A stretch of DNA of 14,096 nt, taken from assembly GCA_964500895.1 (NCBI GenBank), contig CAZCQP010000059.1, positions 1 to 14,096 on the forward strand, read 5' to 3'. The translations under genes and the position numbers were made by a program. This DNA is from CAZCQP01 sp964500895. GTDB taxonomy: Bacteria; Bacillota; Clostridia; Lachnospirales; JAISER01. The notes beneath the pieces are model-generated. The model searched no databases and was not told the DNA's origin. It saw only the letters and a list, made by a program, of their open reading frames with translations. Within the stretch, counting starts at the first letter, position 1, and each line of letters opens with the position of its first letter. This document shows positions 1 to 6,508 of this stretch, piece by piece.

Positions 1-154
1 CAACATAACCGTTTTGTGCGGAAGTAAGGTCACCATTGTAACCTTGTTTCAAAGGCACGCCGATTTCATTGGCAACTTCATATTTAAATTGATTTAAAGC
101 TTCGCGGGCTTCGGGAACTGCTCTACGGCTAGAAGAACCTGTATTGTTATTCAT
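1..154 (-). CDS. Alpha/beta-type small acid-soluble spore protein (SASP), 3' end outside window
   Basis: This is the first 51 codons of a small spore protein; the C-terminal part lies beyond the left edge. Alpha/beta SASPs coat and protect DNA in the dormant spore and are degraded at germination by the GPR protease. The visible protein starts MNNNTGSSSRR and then has EAREALNQFKYEVANEIGV (residues 15-33), the family's first conserved block, which includes the region cut by GPR. Next comes LKQGYNGDLTSAQNGYV, similar to clostridial family members. The ATG at 152-154 follows a near-perfect AGGAGGTA at 161-168 with 6 bases between. The second conserved block is not visible, so an intact gene cannot be confirmed. 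Presence of this gene indicates a spore-forming Firmicute. Confidence 0.9.
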   Translation of the reverse strand, partial: MNNNTGSSSRRAVPEAREALNQFKYEVANEIGVPLKQGYNGDLTSAQNGYV

Positions 155-180
155 AATAGTTACCTCCTGATTGAGTGATT

Positions 181-187
181 TAGTATA
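181..187 (-). promoter_or_regulatory. Candidate forespore (sigma-G-like) -10 element for the SASP gene
   Basis: Read on the minus strand this is TATACTA, one base from the CATACTA -10 typical of sigma-G spore genes. It lies 26 bases before the ATG, a usual distance. I found no convincing -35 at 17-18 bases, so the assignment is weak. A second candidate, CATAATA at 231-237, matches the -10 consensus as well but is farther from the start. Confidence 0.3.
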
Positions 188-213
188 ATCAAAATATATT
201 GTTTTTTTGATTA
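186..213. repeat. 9-bp AT-rich inverted repeat upstream of the SASP gene
   Basis: TAATCAAAA (186-194) and TTTTGATTA (205-213) are perfect inverted arms separated by 10 bases. The repeat overlaps the candidate SASP promoter and lies downstream of sfsA. Neither strand has a U-run just after the stem, so it does not look like a normal intrinsic terminator; it could be an operator or chance in AT-rich DNA. Confidence 0.4.
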
Positions 214-284
214 CGTCGGTGTTACAATCCTATTATGTCCGCAGGCGCTCATTTTACAACCAGTAAATAATAGCAATATTCATT

Positions 285-974
285 TTAAAAAAATTGAATA
301 GGTACCCTACAACGGGCGTTGATGGAAGCCGGCGTTACATGGCAGTCCAGGGCTAGCAATGTAACCCCGGCTTCTTCTGCCTGTTTTAAAATTTTGCCGA
401 AAGCTTCGTGGGTGCGGTTATTGGGTGTAAAATAGGAAACATCCTTCATTTGAATAACAAAAACCATCATGGCTTCAAAACCATTTTGCATACAGCGAAT
501 CAAGGTTTCGGTGTGTTTCACACCCCGTTGTGTGGGCGCATCTGGAAACATCGCCACGCCGTCTTCTTCTAAAGTTACACCTTTCACTTCTACAAAAATT
601 TTGCGCTTTTCAGTTTCTATATAAAAATCAAAACGGGCGTTTTCATAGGTTGTTTCTGGTTTTAATAATATTATTTTTTCAAAATAGCCGCTTTCTTTGG
701 CCCACTGGGCAAACACAGGGTTTGGTGCTTGGCTATCCATGTTAATGAGCCGTTCGCCCTTTAACACGGCAATTAAGTCGTACTGTGTTTTTCGGGCAGG
801 GTTATTCGCTTTTTCTACAAAAACCGTTGCCCCGGGCACCAGCAGTTCTCTGCACCGCCCGGTATTTTTAACGTGCACCACTGTTTCACAGCCCTCACCT
901 TCTAAAACCACATGGGCAATAAAGCGGTTTGGCCGAGAAATGAAGGTTGCACGCTGAATGTGTCGGTATTCCAT
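285..974 (-). CDS. sfsA: SfsA family protein (sugar fermentation stimulation protein / putative nuclease)
   Basis: The 229-aa protein has the normal SfsA length. Family features visible are an N-terminal OB-fold-like part (residues 1-70) with the block HVKNTGRCRELLVPGA (34-49), and a C-terminal nuclease-like part with RFDFYIE, IFVEVKGVTL and MFPDAPTQRGVKH. The D/E-x-K arrangement in these blocks (EVKGVTL) resembles PD-(D/E)XK-type nucleases. In E. coli the gene was linked to maltose metabolism and nucleic-acid binding; its physiological role is still unclear. The ATG at 972-974 has a GGAAG-type ribosome binding site about 8 bases upstream. An overlapping ATG four bases upstream is out of frame. 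The gene is divergent from the plus-strand gene at 1069; no clear terminator follows it before the SASP gene. Confidence 0.93.
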   Translation of the reverse strand: MEYRHIQRATFISRPNRFIAHVVLEGEGCETVVHVKNTGRCRELLVPGATVFVEKANNPARKTQYDLIAVLKGERLINMDSQAPNPVFAQWAKESGYFEKIILLKPETTYENARFDFYIETEKRKIFVEVKGVTLEEDGVAMFPDAPTQRGVKHTETLIRCMQNGFEAMMVFVIQMKDVSYFTPNNRTHEAFGKILKQAEEAGVTLLALDCHVTPASINARCRVPIQFF

Positions 975-996
975 TCATATTCTTCCTTTTTAATGT

Positions 997-1025
997 TTGA
1001 TTTATTACACAAGAACCGATATAAT
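997..1025 (+). promoter_or_regulatory. Sigma-A promoter for the plus-strand gene at 1069
   Basis: TTGATT (997-1002) and a consensus TATAAT (1020-1025) are separated by exactly 17 bases. Transcription would begin near 1032, giving a leader of about 37 bases before the ATG at 1069. The hexamers and spacing are seen directly; activity is inferred. Confidence 0.75.
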
Positions 1026-1068
1026 AAGCTTATCAAAAAACCATTGTAATGACAAAGGAGATGCTTGC

Positions 1069-2559
1069 ATGGCCACAATGCCCAATTATACAACCCTTCA
1101 AACAATGCTGGAGCAGGATATTGCTTTAAAAATACAAGCTTCAATGGGAATACTGCTGGTCAACCTTACAGAGCTTTGGGACGAAGGTTATTATGAAGCT
1201 GACATTCCTCAGCCTGAAACCGTGATAGAGGTTCGGCAAAAAGTGCTGGATGCCGTTAAAAATTTAAATGAAAATTTAAACCTTGCGGGCGAAACCCTAG
1301 CCAACCACCTGCAAATTTTAAAAGACTGCAAAAACAAGCTTTATGGCCTGCATCAAGATATTAAGCGTTGCATATGGCGGAATGACTATATCCTTTTCTG
1401 TGTGGAAAGCGCTTTGGTGGAGCTGCAGGTTACGCCAACCAACATTAGCAAGATGGGTACCGTCACCCTTTGTGACCACTGTATGGACTTTGTTCAAGAA
1501 AACGACTATCTTCATGCAATCCGTCAATCAGACATTATCAGCTGCTTTCCTGTCAAAATGACAAAAGCACGGTATCTGGAATACGTTGCCCAAAGCGTCC
1601 GGCTACGGCTGCCCAACAAGCTGCACCTGATGGACAAACACGAAGCATGGCACGCCATGGAAACAGCCAAAAGTGACGTTGCCTATTTAAAGGATTGTTT
1701 TGCATGGAATGCCCCATCCCAATACACACAAATGGGCGCTATTTTGGACGAATTTTCTGTTGAAGGGCTAGCTGGCCTTGATACAGAAGTACTTGAAGCG
1801 CTTATAAAAAAATATTCAGACTATGGCTGCGACCTTTTAGAACTGAACGATGTGTTGCTGCTGCTCTATGAAAGCATTAATAGCTTGCTAGCGTTTCATC
1901 AGGTGTCTTGGCCGCTGGTGGATATTTTGGGCGGCAACTTTACGCTGAAAGATGCGTACCATACCATCCTTGAAAACATTGATAGCACCGAACGTGGCAT
2001 TTTTCAAGAAACCTTGCACGACAACCTCAGTGCATCCTTAGAAAAGCTGTTGGATGCCATCCTTCAGTCCAACGAAAAATGCAATAAACGGCTAACGGGC
2101 AAAGTGGACCCTAACCACTCCGATGCGTTTTTTACAGCATTCCAAAACAGGCGTGTGGTCACTCACCTGTTTTTTGAAAACATTAATGAAACCCCTGTAC
2201 AAGAAGATGCACAGGGGCAAGCAATCCCCGCAGACGGGCAAGCCAGTGAAGCATATGTTCAGCGCCTTATCGACGATTTGTTGGACACCATACAAACAAC
2301 CCTTAGCCGCTTAGAGCCCAAAGAGCAACGGATGCGCCGGCAATTTTTTATGCGTCTCCTGCGCTTCCCCGGTGATGCTTCTGACTTCCATCTTTTTTTG
2401 GAAGATGGCTTTGCAGATGCCACCCCGAAACAAACCTATGCCATTGCCACTGGTATTGTCACCGTTTTCGACCGATTTAATTTCACCCCGGAAACAGACA
2501 ATGAGGATGACGAAGATTACGATGCATACGACGATGACGACGACCTGGACATCTTTTAA
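1069..2559 (+). CDS. Hypothetical 496-aa cytoplasmic protein with acidic C-terminal tail
   Basis: I do not recognise this protein. It has no signal peptide and no membrane segment. It reads as mostly alpha-helical and rich in Leu, Asp and Glu. Features visible are a CxxC pair (C135 and C138 in TLCDHCMD), a Trp/His-rich stretch around 189-195 (DKHEAWH), a hydrophilic linker at about 374-393, and a tail from residue 478 made almost only of Asp and Glu (14 of 17 between 478 and 494). The start is ATG 1069 because AAAGGAG (1054-1060) lies 8 bases upstream; a TTG-initiated extension from 997 would overlap the promoter. Tandem in-frame stops (TAA TAG) end it. It is the only plus-strand protein gene here, transcribed alone and convergent with tsaD. 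The acidic tail suggests binding of a basic partner, but no function can be assigned. Confidence 0.85.
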   Translation: MATMPNYTTLQTMLEQDIALKIQASMGILLVNLTELWDEGYYEADIPQPETVIEVRQKVLDAVKNLNENLNLAGETLANHLQILKDCKNKLYGLHQDIKRCIWRNDYILFCVESALVELQVTPTNISKMGTVTLCDHCMDFVQENDYLHAIRQSDIISCFPVKMTKARYLEYVAQSVRLRLPNKLHLMDKHEAWHAMETAKSDVAYLKDCFAWNAPSQYTQMGAILDEFSVEGLAGLDTEVLEALIKKYSDYGCDLLELNDVLLLLYESINSLLAFHQVSWPLVDILGGNFTLKDAYHTILENIDSTERGIFQETLHDNLSASLEKLLDAILQSNEKCNKRLTGKVDPNHSDAFFTAFQNRRVVTHLFFENINETPVQEDAQGQAIPADGQASEAYVQRLIDDLLDTIQTTLSRLEPKEQRMRRQFFMRLLRFPGDASDFHLFLEDGFADATPKQTYAIATGIVTVFDRFNFTPETDNEDDEDYDAYDDDDDLDIF

Positions 2560-2572
2560 TAGTTCTGTTTGT

Positions 2573-2611
2573 CATAGCGGCTATGCCTTACTGCCCAAAG
2601 GCAGATAAGGC
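2573..2611. repeat. Two adjacent hairpins at the convergent 3' ends of the acidic-tail gene and tsaD
   Basis: CATAGC-G-GCTATG (2573-2585) is a palindrome. Next to it and sharing bases is GCCTTA-CTGCC-CAAA-GGCAG-A-TAAGGC (2585-2611), an 11-bp stem with one bulged base. Only 21 bases separate the two stop codons, so the structure lies over the tsaD stop codon and last codons. No U-run follows on either strand, so calling it a bidirectional terminator is an inference. Confidence 0.4.
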
Positions 2612-3615
2612 ACGGCGTTTAAAGACCAGTCGTCAAAGCGGCCATGCAAAAGCCGGTGGTGCGCACAGGCGCAAATCATAGCCGCATTGTCTGTGCAAAA
2701 TATGGGCTGAGGAACATGAAGCTGATAACCTTTTTCAGCACAAGCCGCTGCCATGGCGTTACGCAAGGCACTGTTGCAGCATACGCCGCCTGCCATGGCC
2801 ACCCGGTTCATGCCCAGTCTTGTACAGGCAGCCATGGTTTTAGTAACCAACACGTCCACCACTGCCTTTTGGAAAGAAGCGGCCACATCTTCCACCGGCC
2901 AGCTTTGCCCCATCATGGCTGCTTTGTTCAGGGCATTTAAAACAGCGGATTTAATGCCGCTAAAACTAAAATCTAAACTGCCTTCTTCCAAAAACGCTCT
3001 GGGAAACTCCAGGGCGTTTGCATTGCCCTTTTTTGCCAAAGCGTCTATTTGCGGCCCGCCGGGGTAACCCAGCCCAAGGCTTCTGGCCACCTTGTCAAAA
3101 GCTTCCCCAGCGGCATCATCCCGGGTTTGCCCCAAAATATGATATGCCCCCATCTCGGGTACATGGGCCAAGGTGGTGTGGCCGCCGGATACAATTAAAC
3201 ATAAAAAGGGCGGCTCAAACGATTCGTCTGTGCCCTCTTCATTTAAATAATTGGCACAAATATGCCCTTCAATATGGTGCACCCCAATGAGTGGCTTGTT
3301 AATGGCATAAGCCAAGCCTTTAGCATATGATAAACCCACCAAAAGGGCGCCCACAAGACCAGGGCCATAGGTGACAGCCACGGCATCCAGGTTTTCAAAA
3401 GACAGCCCGCTCTGCTCCATAGCCAAGTCCACCACACTGCTCATGGCCTCCATGTGCTTTCGGGAAGCAATTTCCGGCACCACGCCGCCATATTCCTTGT
3501 GTACATCAATTTGCGAAGCAATCACGTTGGAACACACCACCCGACCGTTTTTCACCACCGCCGCCGATGTTTCGTCGCATGACGTTTCAATTCCTAATAT
3601 ATATCGATCAGCCAT
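2581..3615 (-). CDS. tsaD: tRNA N6-adenosine threonylcarbamoyltransferase TsaD
   Basis: TsaD (formerly Gcp/YgjD) transfers the threonylcarbamoyl group from threonylcarbamoyl-AMP to A37 of ANN-decoding tRNAs, working with TsaB and TsaE in the cytoplasm. The 344-aa length is typical. The ASKHA fold signature GIETSCDETS is at 8-17. The metal-binding HIEGH (H114, H118) and the later D309 in CTDN are present, as are SGGHT (143-147) and the nucleotide-binding GGV block (276-278). In AGGVCCN (275-281) two Cys replace the more usual Ala-Ala. The ATG overlaps the rnz stop codon as TAATG, so the two genes are probably translationally coupled. It is the last gene of the lepB-rbgA-rnz-tsaD run. tsaB and tsaE are not in the window. 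Confidence 0.97.
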   Translation of the reverse strand: MADRYILGIETSCDETSAAVVKNGRVVCSNVIASQIDVHKEYGGVVPEIASRKHMEAMSSVVDLAMEQSGLSFENLDAVAVTYGPGLVGALLVGLSYAKGLAYAINKPLIGVHHIEGHICANYLNEEGTDESFEPPFLCLIVSGGHTTLAHVPEMGAYHILGQTRDDAAGEAFDKVARSLGLGYPGGPQIDALAKKGNANALEFPRAFLEEGSLDFSFSGIKSAVLNALNKAAMMGQSWPVEDVAASFQKAVVDVLVTKTMAACTRLGMNRVAMAGGVCCNSALRNAMAAACAEKGYQLHVPQPIFCTDNAAMICACAHHRLLHGRFDDWSLNAVPYLPLGSKA

Positions 3616-4541
3616 TATTCTTCCCCACCAGCTTCTTCAAATAACAGTTGGGTATGCATACGGTCGTACCCTGTTCGGGTGTTGGCAAAAATATCGGTGG
3701 CACTTTTCAGAAATGCAGGCGGGTCTAGCAAGGCTGGGCTGAAATGGGTAAGCCATAACTGCCCCACTTCCCCGTCCTTGGCAATTTTCGCCGCCTCGCT
3801 AAACGTCATGTGCCGGTGTTTTTTTGCTTTTTCAGCCAACGATTCATCACCGTAAAGCCCTTCACAAATGAATAAATCTGCCCCACGGACAAAATCCGCC
3901 AGGCCTTCCACCGGGCGGCTGTCTGTGCAAAAGGCCACTTTAAGCCCCTTTCTGGGCACGCCCAGCACATCTGCTTCTGTATACACCCGGCCGTCTTGCT
4001 CCAAGGTGGCACCCCGCTGCAACCGCCCCCACCAGGTTTTGGGAATGGGTAGTGCACTGGCCCGTTTTAAATCAAACCGGCCTTTGCGGTGCACTTCCAG
4101 GGTGTACCCCAGGCAAGGTATGCGGTGCCGCATAGGGTATGCACAAATATCAATGCCTGCAACTGTGACAGACATGTTTTTTTCCGGCTCTAGTTCTGTA
4201 AAAACCAGCTCAAAGGGCAGTTCCGGCGCAATGACGCACAAGCACTTCACCACATATTCTAGCCCCACAGGCCCCACCAGATGCAAGGGCTCCGTGCGCC
4301 CTGCATTGCCAATGGTTAACAAAAGCCCGGGTAGGCCGGAAATGTGGTCCCCATGAAAATGGGTGAAGCAAATGACATCCACGTTTTTAAAGCCCCAGCC
4401 CAGCATTTTCATAGACACCTGGGTGCCTTCACCGCAATCAATTAAAATAAACCGGCCGTTAAACCGGCATAACAACGCCGATAAATACCGGCCGGGCATG
4501 GGCATCATACCGCCTGTGCCCAAAAGTGCCACATCTAACAT
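3615..4541 (-). CDS. rnz: Ribonuclease Z (tRNA 3' processing endonuclease)
   Basis: RNase Z cuts pre-tRNA just after the discriminator base so that CCA can be added. It is a metallo-beta-lactamase-fold zinc enzyme acting as a dimer. The 308-aa length is that of the short bacterial form. The zinc motif HFHGDH is at 61-66, followed by the family block ISGLPGLL. Further ligands fit H139 (PMRHRIPCLGY), D207 (CTDSRP) and H266 (LTHFSPA). Residues about 152-200 match the flexible arm that holds the tRNA. The HMTFSEAA block (244-251) is the usual HxT/S region. Small departures from the common forms are TDSRP (often GDTRP) and HFSPA (often HFSSR). The start overlaps the end of rbgA by 7 bases and the stop overlaps the tsaD start. 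Confidence 0.96.
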   Translation of the reverse strand: MLDVALLGTGGMMPMPGRYLSALLCRFNGRFILIDCGEGTQVSMKMLGWGFKNVDVICFTHFHGDHISGLPGLLLTIGNAGRTEPLHLVGPVGLEYVVKCLCVIAPELPFELVFTELEPEKNMSVTVAGIDICAYPMRHRIPCLGYTLEVHRKGRFDLKRASALPIPKTWWGRLQRGATLEQDGRVYTEADVLGVPRKGLKVAFCTDSRPVEGLADFVRGADLFICEGLYGDESLAEKAKKHRHMTFSEAAKIAKDGEVGQLWLTHFSPALLDPPAFLKSATDIFANTRTGYDRMHTQLLFEEAGGEE

Positions 4542-5413
4542 GTTGTTTCATCCTCCGGCAGCTCCAGAGTCATGCGCCCCAGCTTGCCGCCTCTAAATTC
4601 GTCCAGAAGCATAATGGCCCCTCGGCGTGTGTCCCCTTCTCCGCCCTTCTGCTTAAAACCCCTGGCTTGGCAAATGGCTTCCAGTGTTTCCGTTGGGGAA
4701 AGGCCCGTCGATTCAACACCATACCGCCGGTTGAAGCATTCGGGGTTACATGCTTCCAATGTTTCAATCAATTTTAACGCCAGCGTCACCATATCCATAA
4801 TCTGGTCGTTGATGGCCCCGGTGAAAGCCAAATGCAGCCCCACCATGGGGTCTTCAAACTTTGGCCATAAAATGCCAGGGGTGTCCAGCAACTCAAAATC
4901 TTTCTTAATTTTTACCCATTGCTTGCCCCGTGTTACACCGGGCTTGTCCCCGGTTTTGGTAGGCGCACCGCCTACACAGCGGTTAATGAGGGTAGACTTG
5001 CCCACGTTGGGAATGCCTACAATCATAGCTCTGGTGGGCACAAAAATGCGGCCTCTGGCTTTCAGCCGTTCAATTTTGTCTTGCATTAGCCCTCTGGCCA
5101 TGGAAGCAATGGGGCTTAACCCCGCACCAGACAATGCGTTTACCGGCAACACCGCAAAGCCTTTTTGTTCAAAGTATTCTGCCCAGCGCTTGGTGGCTTG
5201 TTCGTTGGCTAAATCCGCCTTGTTCAGTACCACCAGCCGCTTTTTATCTTTAGCCAGTGTGTCAATGTCTGGGTTTTTGCTGCTTCCGGGTATACGGGCA
5301 TCCAAAAGCTCTACAACCACATCCACCAGCGCAATGCTTTCCTGCAACATTCTTTTCGTTTTAGTCATGTGGCCTGGGTACCATTGAACGTGAAACTTAT
5401 CTTCGCCGCTCAT
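4535..5413 (-). CDS. rbgA: Ribosome biogenesis GTPase RbgA (YlqF)
   Basis: RbgA is a GTPase required late in assembly of the 50S ribosomal subunit in Firmicutes. The 292-aa protein shows the circularly permuted order of GTPase motifs: G4 NKAD (64-67), G5-like NALSG (92-96), then G1 GIPNVGKS (133-140), G2 in GVTRG (159-163) and G3 DTPG (177-180). The N-terminal VQWYPGHM (9-16) is the YlqF signature, and the C-terminal helical domain (about 190-285) is the RNA-binding part. The ATG at 5411-5413 is preferred over the TTG just before it because the AGGGGGG site at 5419-5425 lies 5 bases from the ATG but only 2 from the TTG. The ATG overlaps the lepB stop as TGATG. In B. subtilis rbgA also lies close to rplS, which supports the call. 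Confidence 0.96.
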   Translation of the reverse strand: MSGEDKFHVQWYPGHMTKTKRMLQESIALVDVVVELLDARIPGSSKNPDIDTLAKDKKRLVVLNKADLANEQATKRWAEYFEQKGFAVLPVNALSGAGLSPIASMARGLMQDKIERLKARGRIFVPTRAMIVGIPNVGKSTLINRCVGGAPTKTGDKPGVTRGKQWVKIKKDFELLDTPGILWPKFEDPMVGLHLAFTGAINDQIMDMVTLALKLIETLEACNPECFNRRYGVESTGLSPTETLEAICQARGFKQKGGEGDTRRGAIMLLDEFRGGKLGRMTLELPEDETTC

Positions 5414-5958
5414 CAAATCCCCCCTAAATTATCTGCGGGCCAAAAACGAAACACAACTTTGCCCACAATAATGTCTTTTGATACACAGCCCACGGATGTA
5501 TACCGGCTGTCTTTGCTGGCGTTACGGTTATCTCCCAGAACAAAGTAGGAATCAGGGGGTACCACTAAAGGAAAAGACACATCCCCAAAGGCGTTCACAA
5601 CATCTTCTGAAAAGGGGTCATTTAACAATTCGCCGTTTACCGTAAAACGGTAATCCACCAAATCCACCGTGTCCCCGGGAAGGGCTACAATGCGCTTCAC
5701 ATACTTTTGCTCTGGGTCCAGGGGGTAGCTAAAAGCAACCACATCCCCAAGCTGTGGCTGGCCCAGACGGTACGACAATAGGCTGATGATGGTTCGGTCT
5801 CCATGGGCCAAGGTAGGTTCCATGGAGACGCCGTTGACCACCATGGTTTTAAACACCAGCGAGTGCAAAACCAAATAAACCACCACGGCAATGCCCAACG
5901 CACACAGCCACTGTGAAATTTCCCGCACCCATTTATTTTCCATTAATGCGTTAAACAT
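5413..5958 (-). CDS. lepB: Type I signal peptidase
   Basis: This membrane serine protease removes signal peptides from proteins exported by Sec or Tat, acting on the outer face of the membrane. The 181-aa protein has the Gram-positive SipS-like form: a short cytoplasmic N-terminus, one membrane helix (about 16-36), the catalytic serine in NGVSMEPTL (S45), the general-base lysine in YVKRIVALPGD (K88), and the box E motif GDNRNASKDSR (142-152). The ATG at 5956-5958 has GAGGTG 5 bases upstream, whereas the alternative Met6 has no ribosome binding site. It is the first gene of the coupled run lepB-rbgA-rnz-tsaD. I found no clear promoter of its own, so its transcription may come from readthrough of the rplS terminator. 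Confidence 0.96.
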   Translation of the reverse strand: MFNALMENKWVREISQWLCALGIAVVVYLVLHSLVFKTMVVNGVSMEPTLAHGDRTIISLLSYRLGQPQLGDVVAFSYPLDPEQKYVKRIVALPGDTVDLVDYRFTVNGELLNDPFSEDVVNAFGDVSFPLVVPPDSYFVLGDNRNASKDSRYTSVGCVSKDIIVGKVVFRFWPADNLGGI

Positions 5959-5973
5959 AGATACACCTCAAAT

Positions 5974-6018
5974 AAACAAAAAAGGTATTAACTTTACAAA
6001 AGCAAGCCAATACCTTTT
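5974..6018 (-). terminator. Intrinsic terminator after rplS
   Basis: On the minus strand AAAAGGTATT (6018-6009) pairs perfectly with AATACCTTTT (5989-5980) across a 19-base loop, and the T-run continues as TTTTTTGTTT. The stem is AT-rich with few GC pairs, so termination is probably partial. This would let some transcripts continue into lepB-rbgA-rnz-tsaD. Confidence 0.7.
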
Positions 6019-6023
6019 AAAAA

Positions 6024-6383
6024 TTACACGTTTTTCTTCATAAGTACTTCTTTCACCTTTGCAGACTTGCCGATTCTGCCACGCAGATAAAACAGTTTTG
6101 CCCGGCGTACAACACCCCGGCGCACCACTTCAATGCGTTCGATACGGGGAGAATGCAAGGGCCAGGTTTTTTCAACCCCAACGCCGTAAGAAAAGCGGCG
6201 CACGGTAAAGGTCTCTCTATTGCCGCCGTTTTGACGCTTGAACACGGTGCCTTCAAACATCTGGATTCTTTCACGGCTGCCTTCAACAATCTTTGCATAT
6301 ACCCGAATGGTATCACCAACATTAAATGCTGGCATTTCCTTTTTAAGTTGTTCAGCTTCGATTTCTTTAATCAATTGATGCAT
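6024..6383 (-). CDS. rplS: 50S ribosomal protein L19
   Basis: L19 lies at the 30S-50S interface of the ribosome. The 119-aa protein matches the family along its whole length: MHQLIKEIEAEQLKK at the start, then PAFNVGDTIRV, IVEGSRERIQMFEG, TFTVRRFSYGVGVE, and VVRRAKLFYLRGR near the end. The start is ATG 6381-6383, with GGGAGG at 6391-6396 seven bases upstream; a longer reading frame that begins upstream would include this site and is rejected. The gene has a strong promoter of its own and a structured leader. It is not visibly linked to rpsP-rimM-trmD, the partners it often has. The GT2 gene upstream is on the same strand. Confidence 0.98.
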   Translation of the reverse strand: MHQLIKEIEAEQLKKEMPAFNVGDTIRVYAKIVEGSRERIQMFEGTVFKRQNGGNRETFTVRRFSYGVGVEKTWPLHSPRIERIEVVRRGVVRRAKLFYLRGRIGKSAKVKEVLMKKNV

Positions 6384-6405
6384 AGGACGTCCTCCCTTCT
6401 TCACA

Positions 6406-6439
6406 AGTGTTCTTCATGCATGGGCAAGAGCGGAACACT
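6406..6439 (-). promoter_or_regulatory. rplS leader hairpin, candidate L19 autoregulatory leader
   Basis: AGTGTTC (on the minus strand 6439-6433) and GAACACT (6412-6406) form a perfect 7-bp stem, extendable by a G-U pair, around a 20-base loop. It sits between the transcription start expected near 6450 and the ribosome binding site. Firmicutes are known to carry an L19 leader thought to be bound by L19 for feedback control. Position fits, but I could not compare it with the published consensus. Confidence 0.5.
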
Positions 6440-6456
6440 CTCCTTAACAAGCTAGC

Positions 6457-6485
6457 ATTATATCACAGCAATTTTTAAAATGCAA
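6457..6485 (-). promoter_or_regulatory. Strong sigma-A promoter for rplS with extended -10
   Basis: On the minus strand TTGCAT (6485-6480) is followed after 17 bases by TATAAT (6462-6457), preceded by TGA, which gives an extended -10 (TGnTATAAT). Transcription would start near 6450 and give a leader of roughly 65 bases. Such strength suits a ribosomal protein gene. Confidence 0.85.
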
Positions 6486-6508
6486 CGCTTTTCCTGAAAA
6501 AATTAATT

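Noticed and set aside
186..213. Inverted repeat as the intrinsic terminator of sfsA
   Set aside because: The stem is wholly AT-rich apart from one GC pair, and no U-run follows on the minus strand; listed as a repeat only.
997..1068. TTG-initiated N-terminal extension of the acidic-tail protein
   Set aside because: The TTG is the first codon-sized part of the -35 hexamer, so it would lie upstream of the transcription start, and a good ribosome binding site precedes ATG 1069.
902..1144. An 80-codon minus-strand frame spanning the sfsA start and the divergent promoter
   Set aside because: It overlaps both sfsA and the plus-strand gene and resembles no protein.
3868..4356. A 162-codon plus-strand open frame
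   Set aside because: It is antisense to rnz and has no ribosome binding site or recognisable content.
4572..5387. A 271-codon plus-strand open frame
   Set aside because: It is antisense to rbgA, whose GTPase motifs are unambiguous.
6053..6322. An 89-codon minus-strand frame inside rplS
   Set aside because: It is an out-of-frame shadow of the L19 gene.
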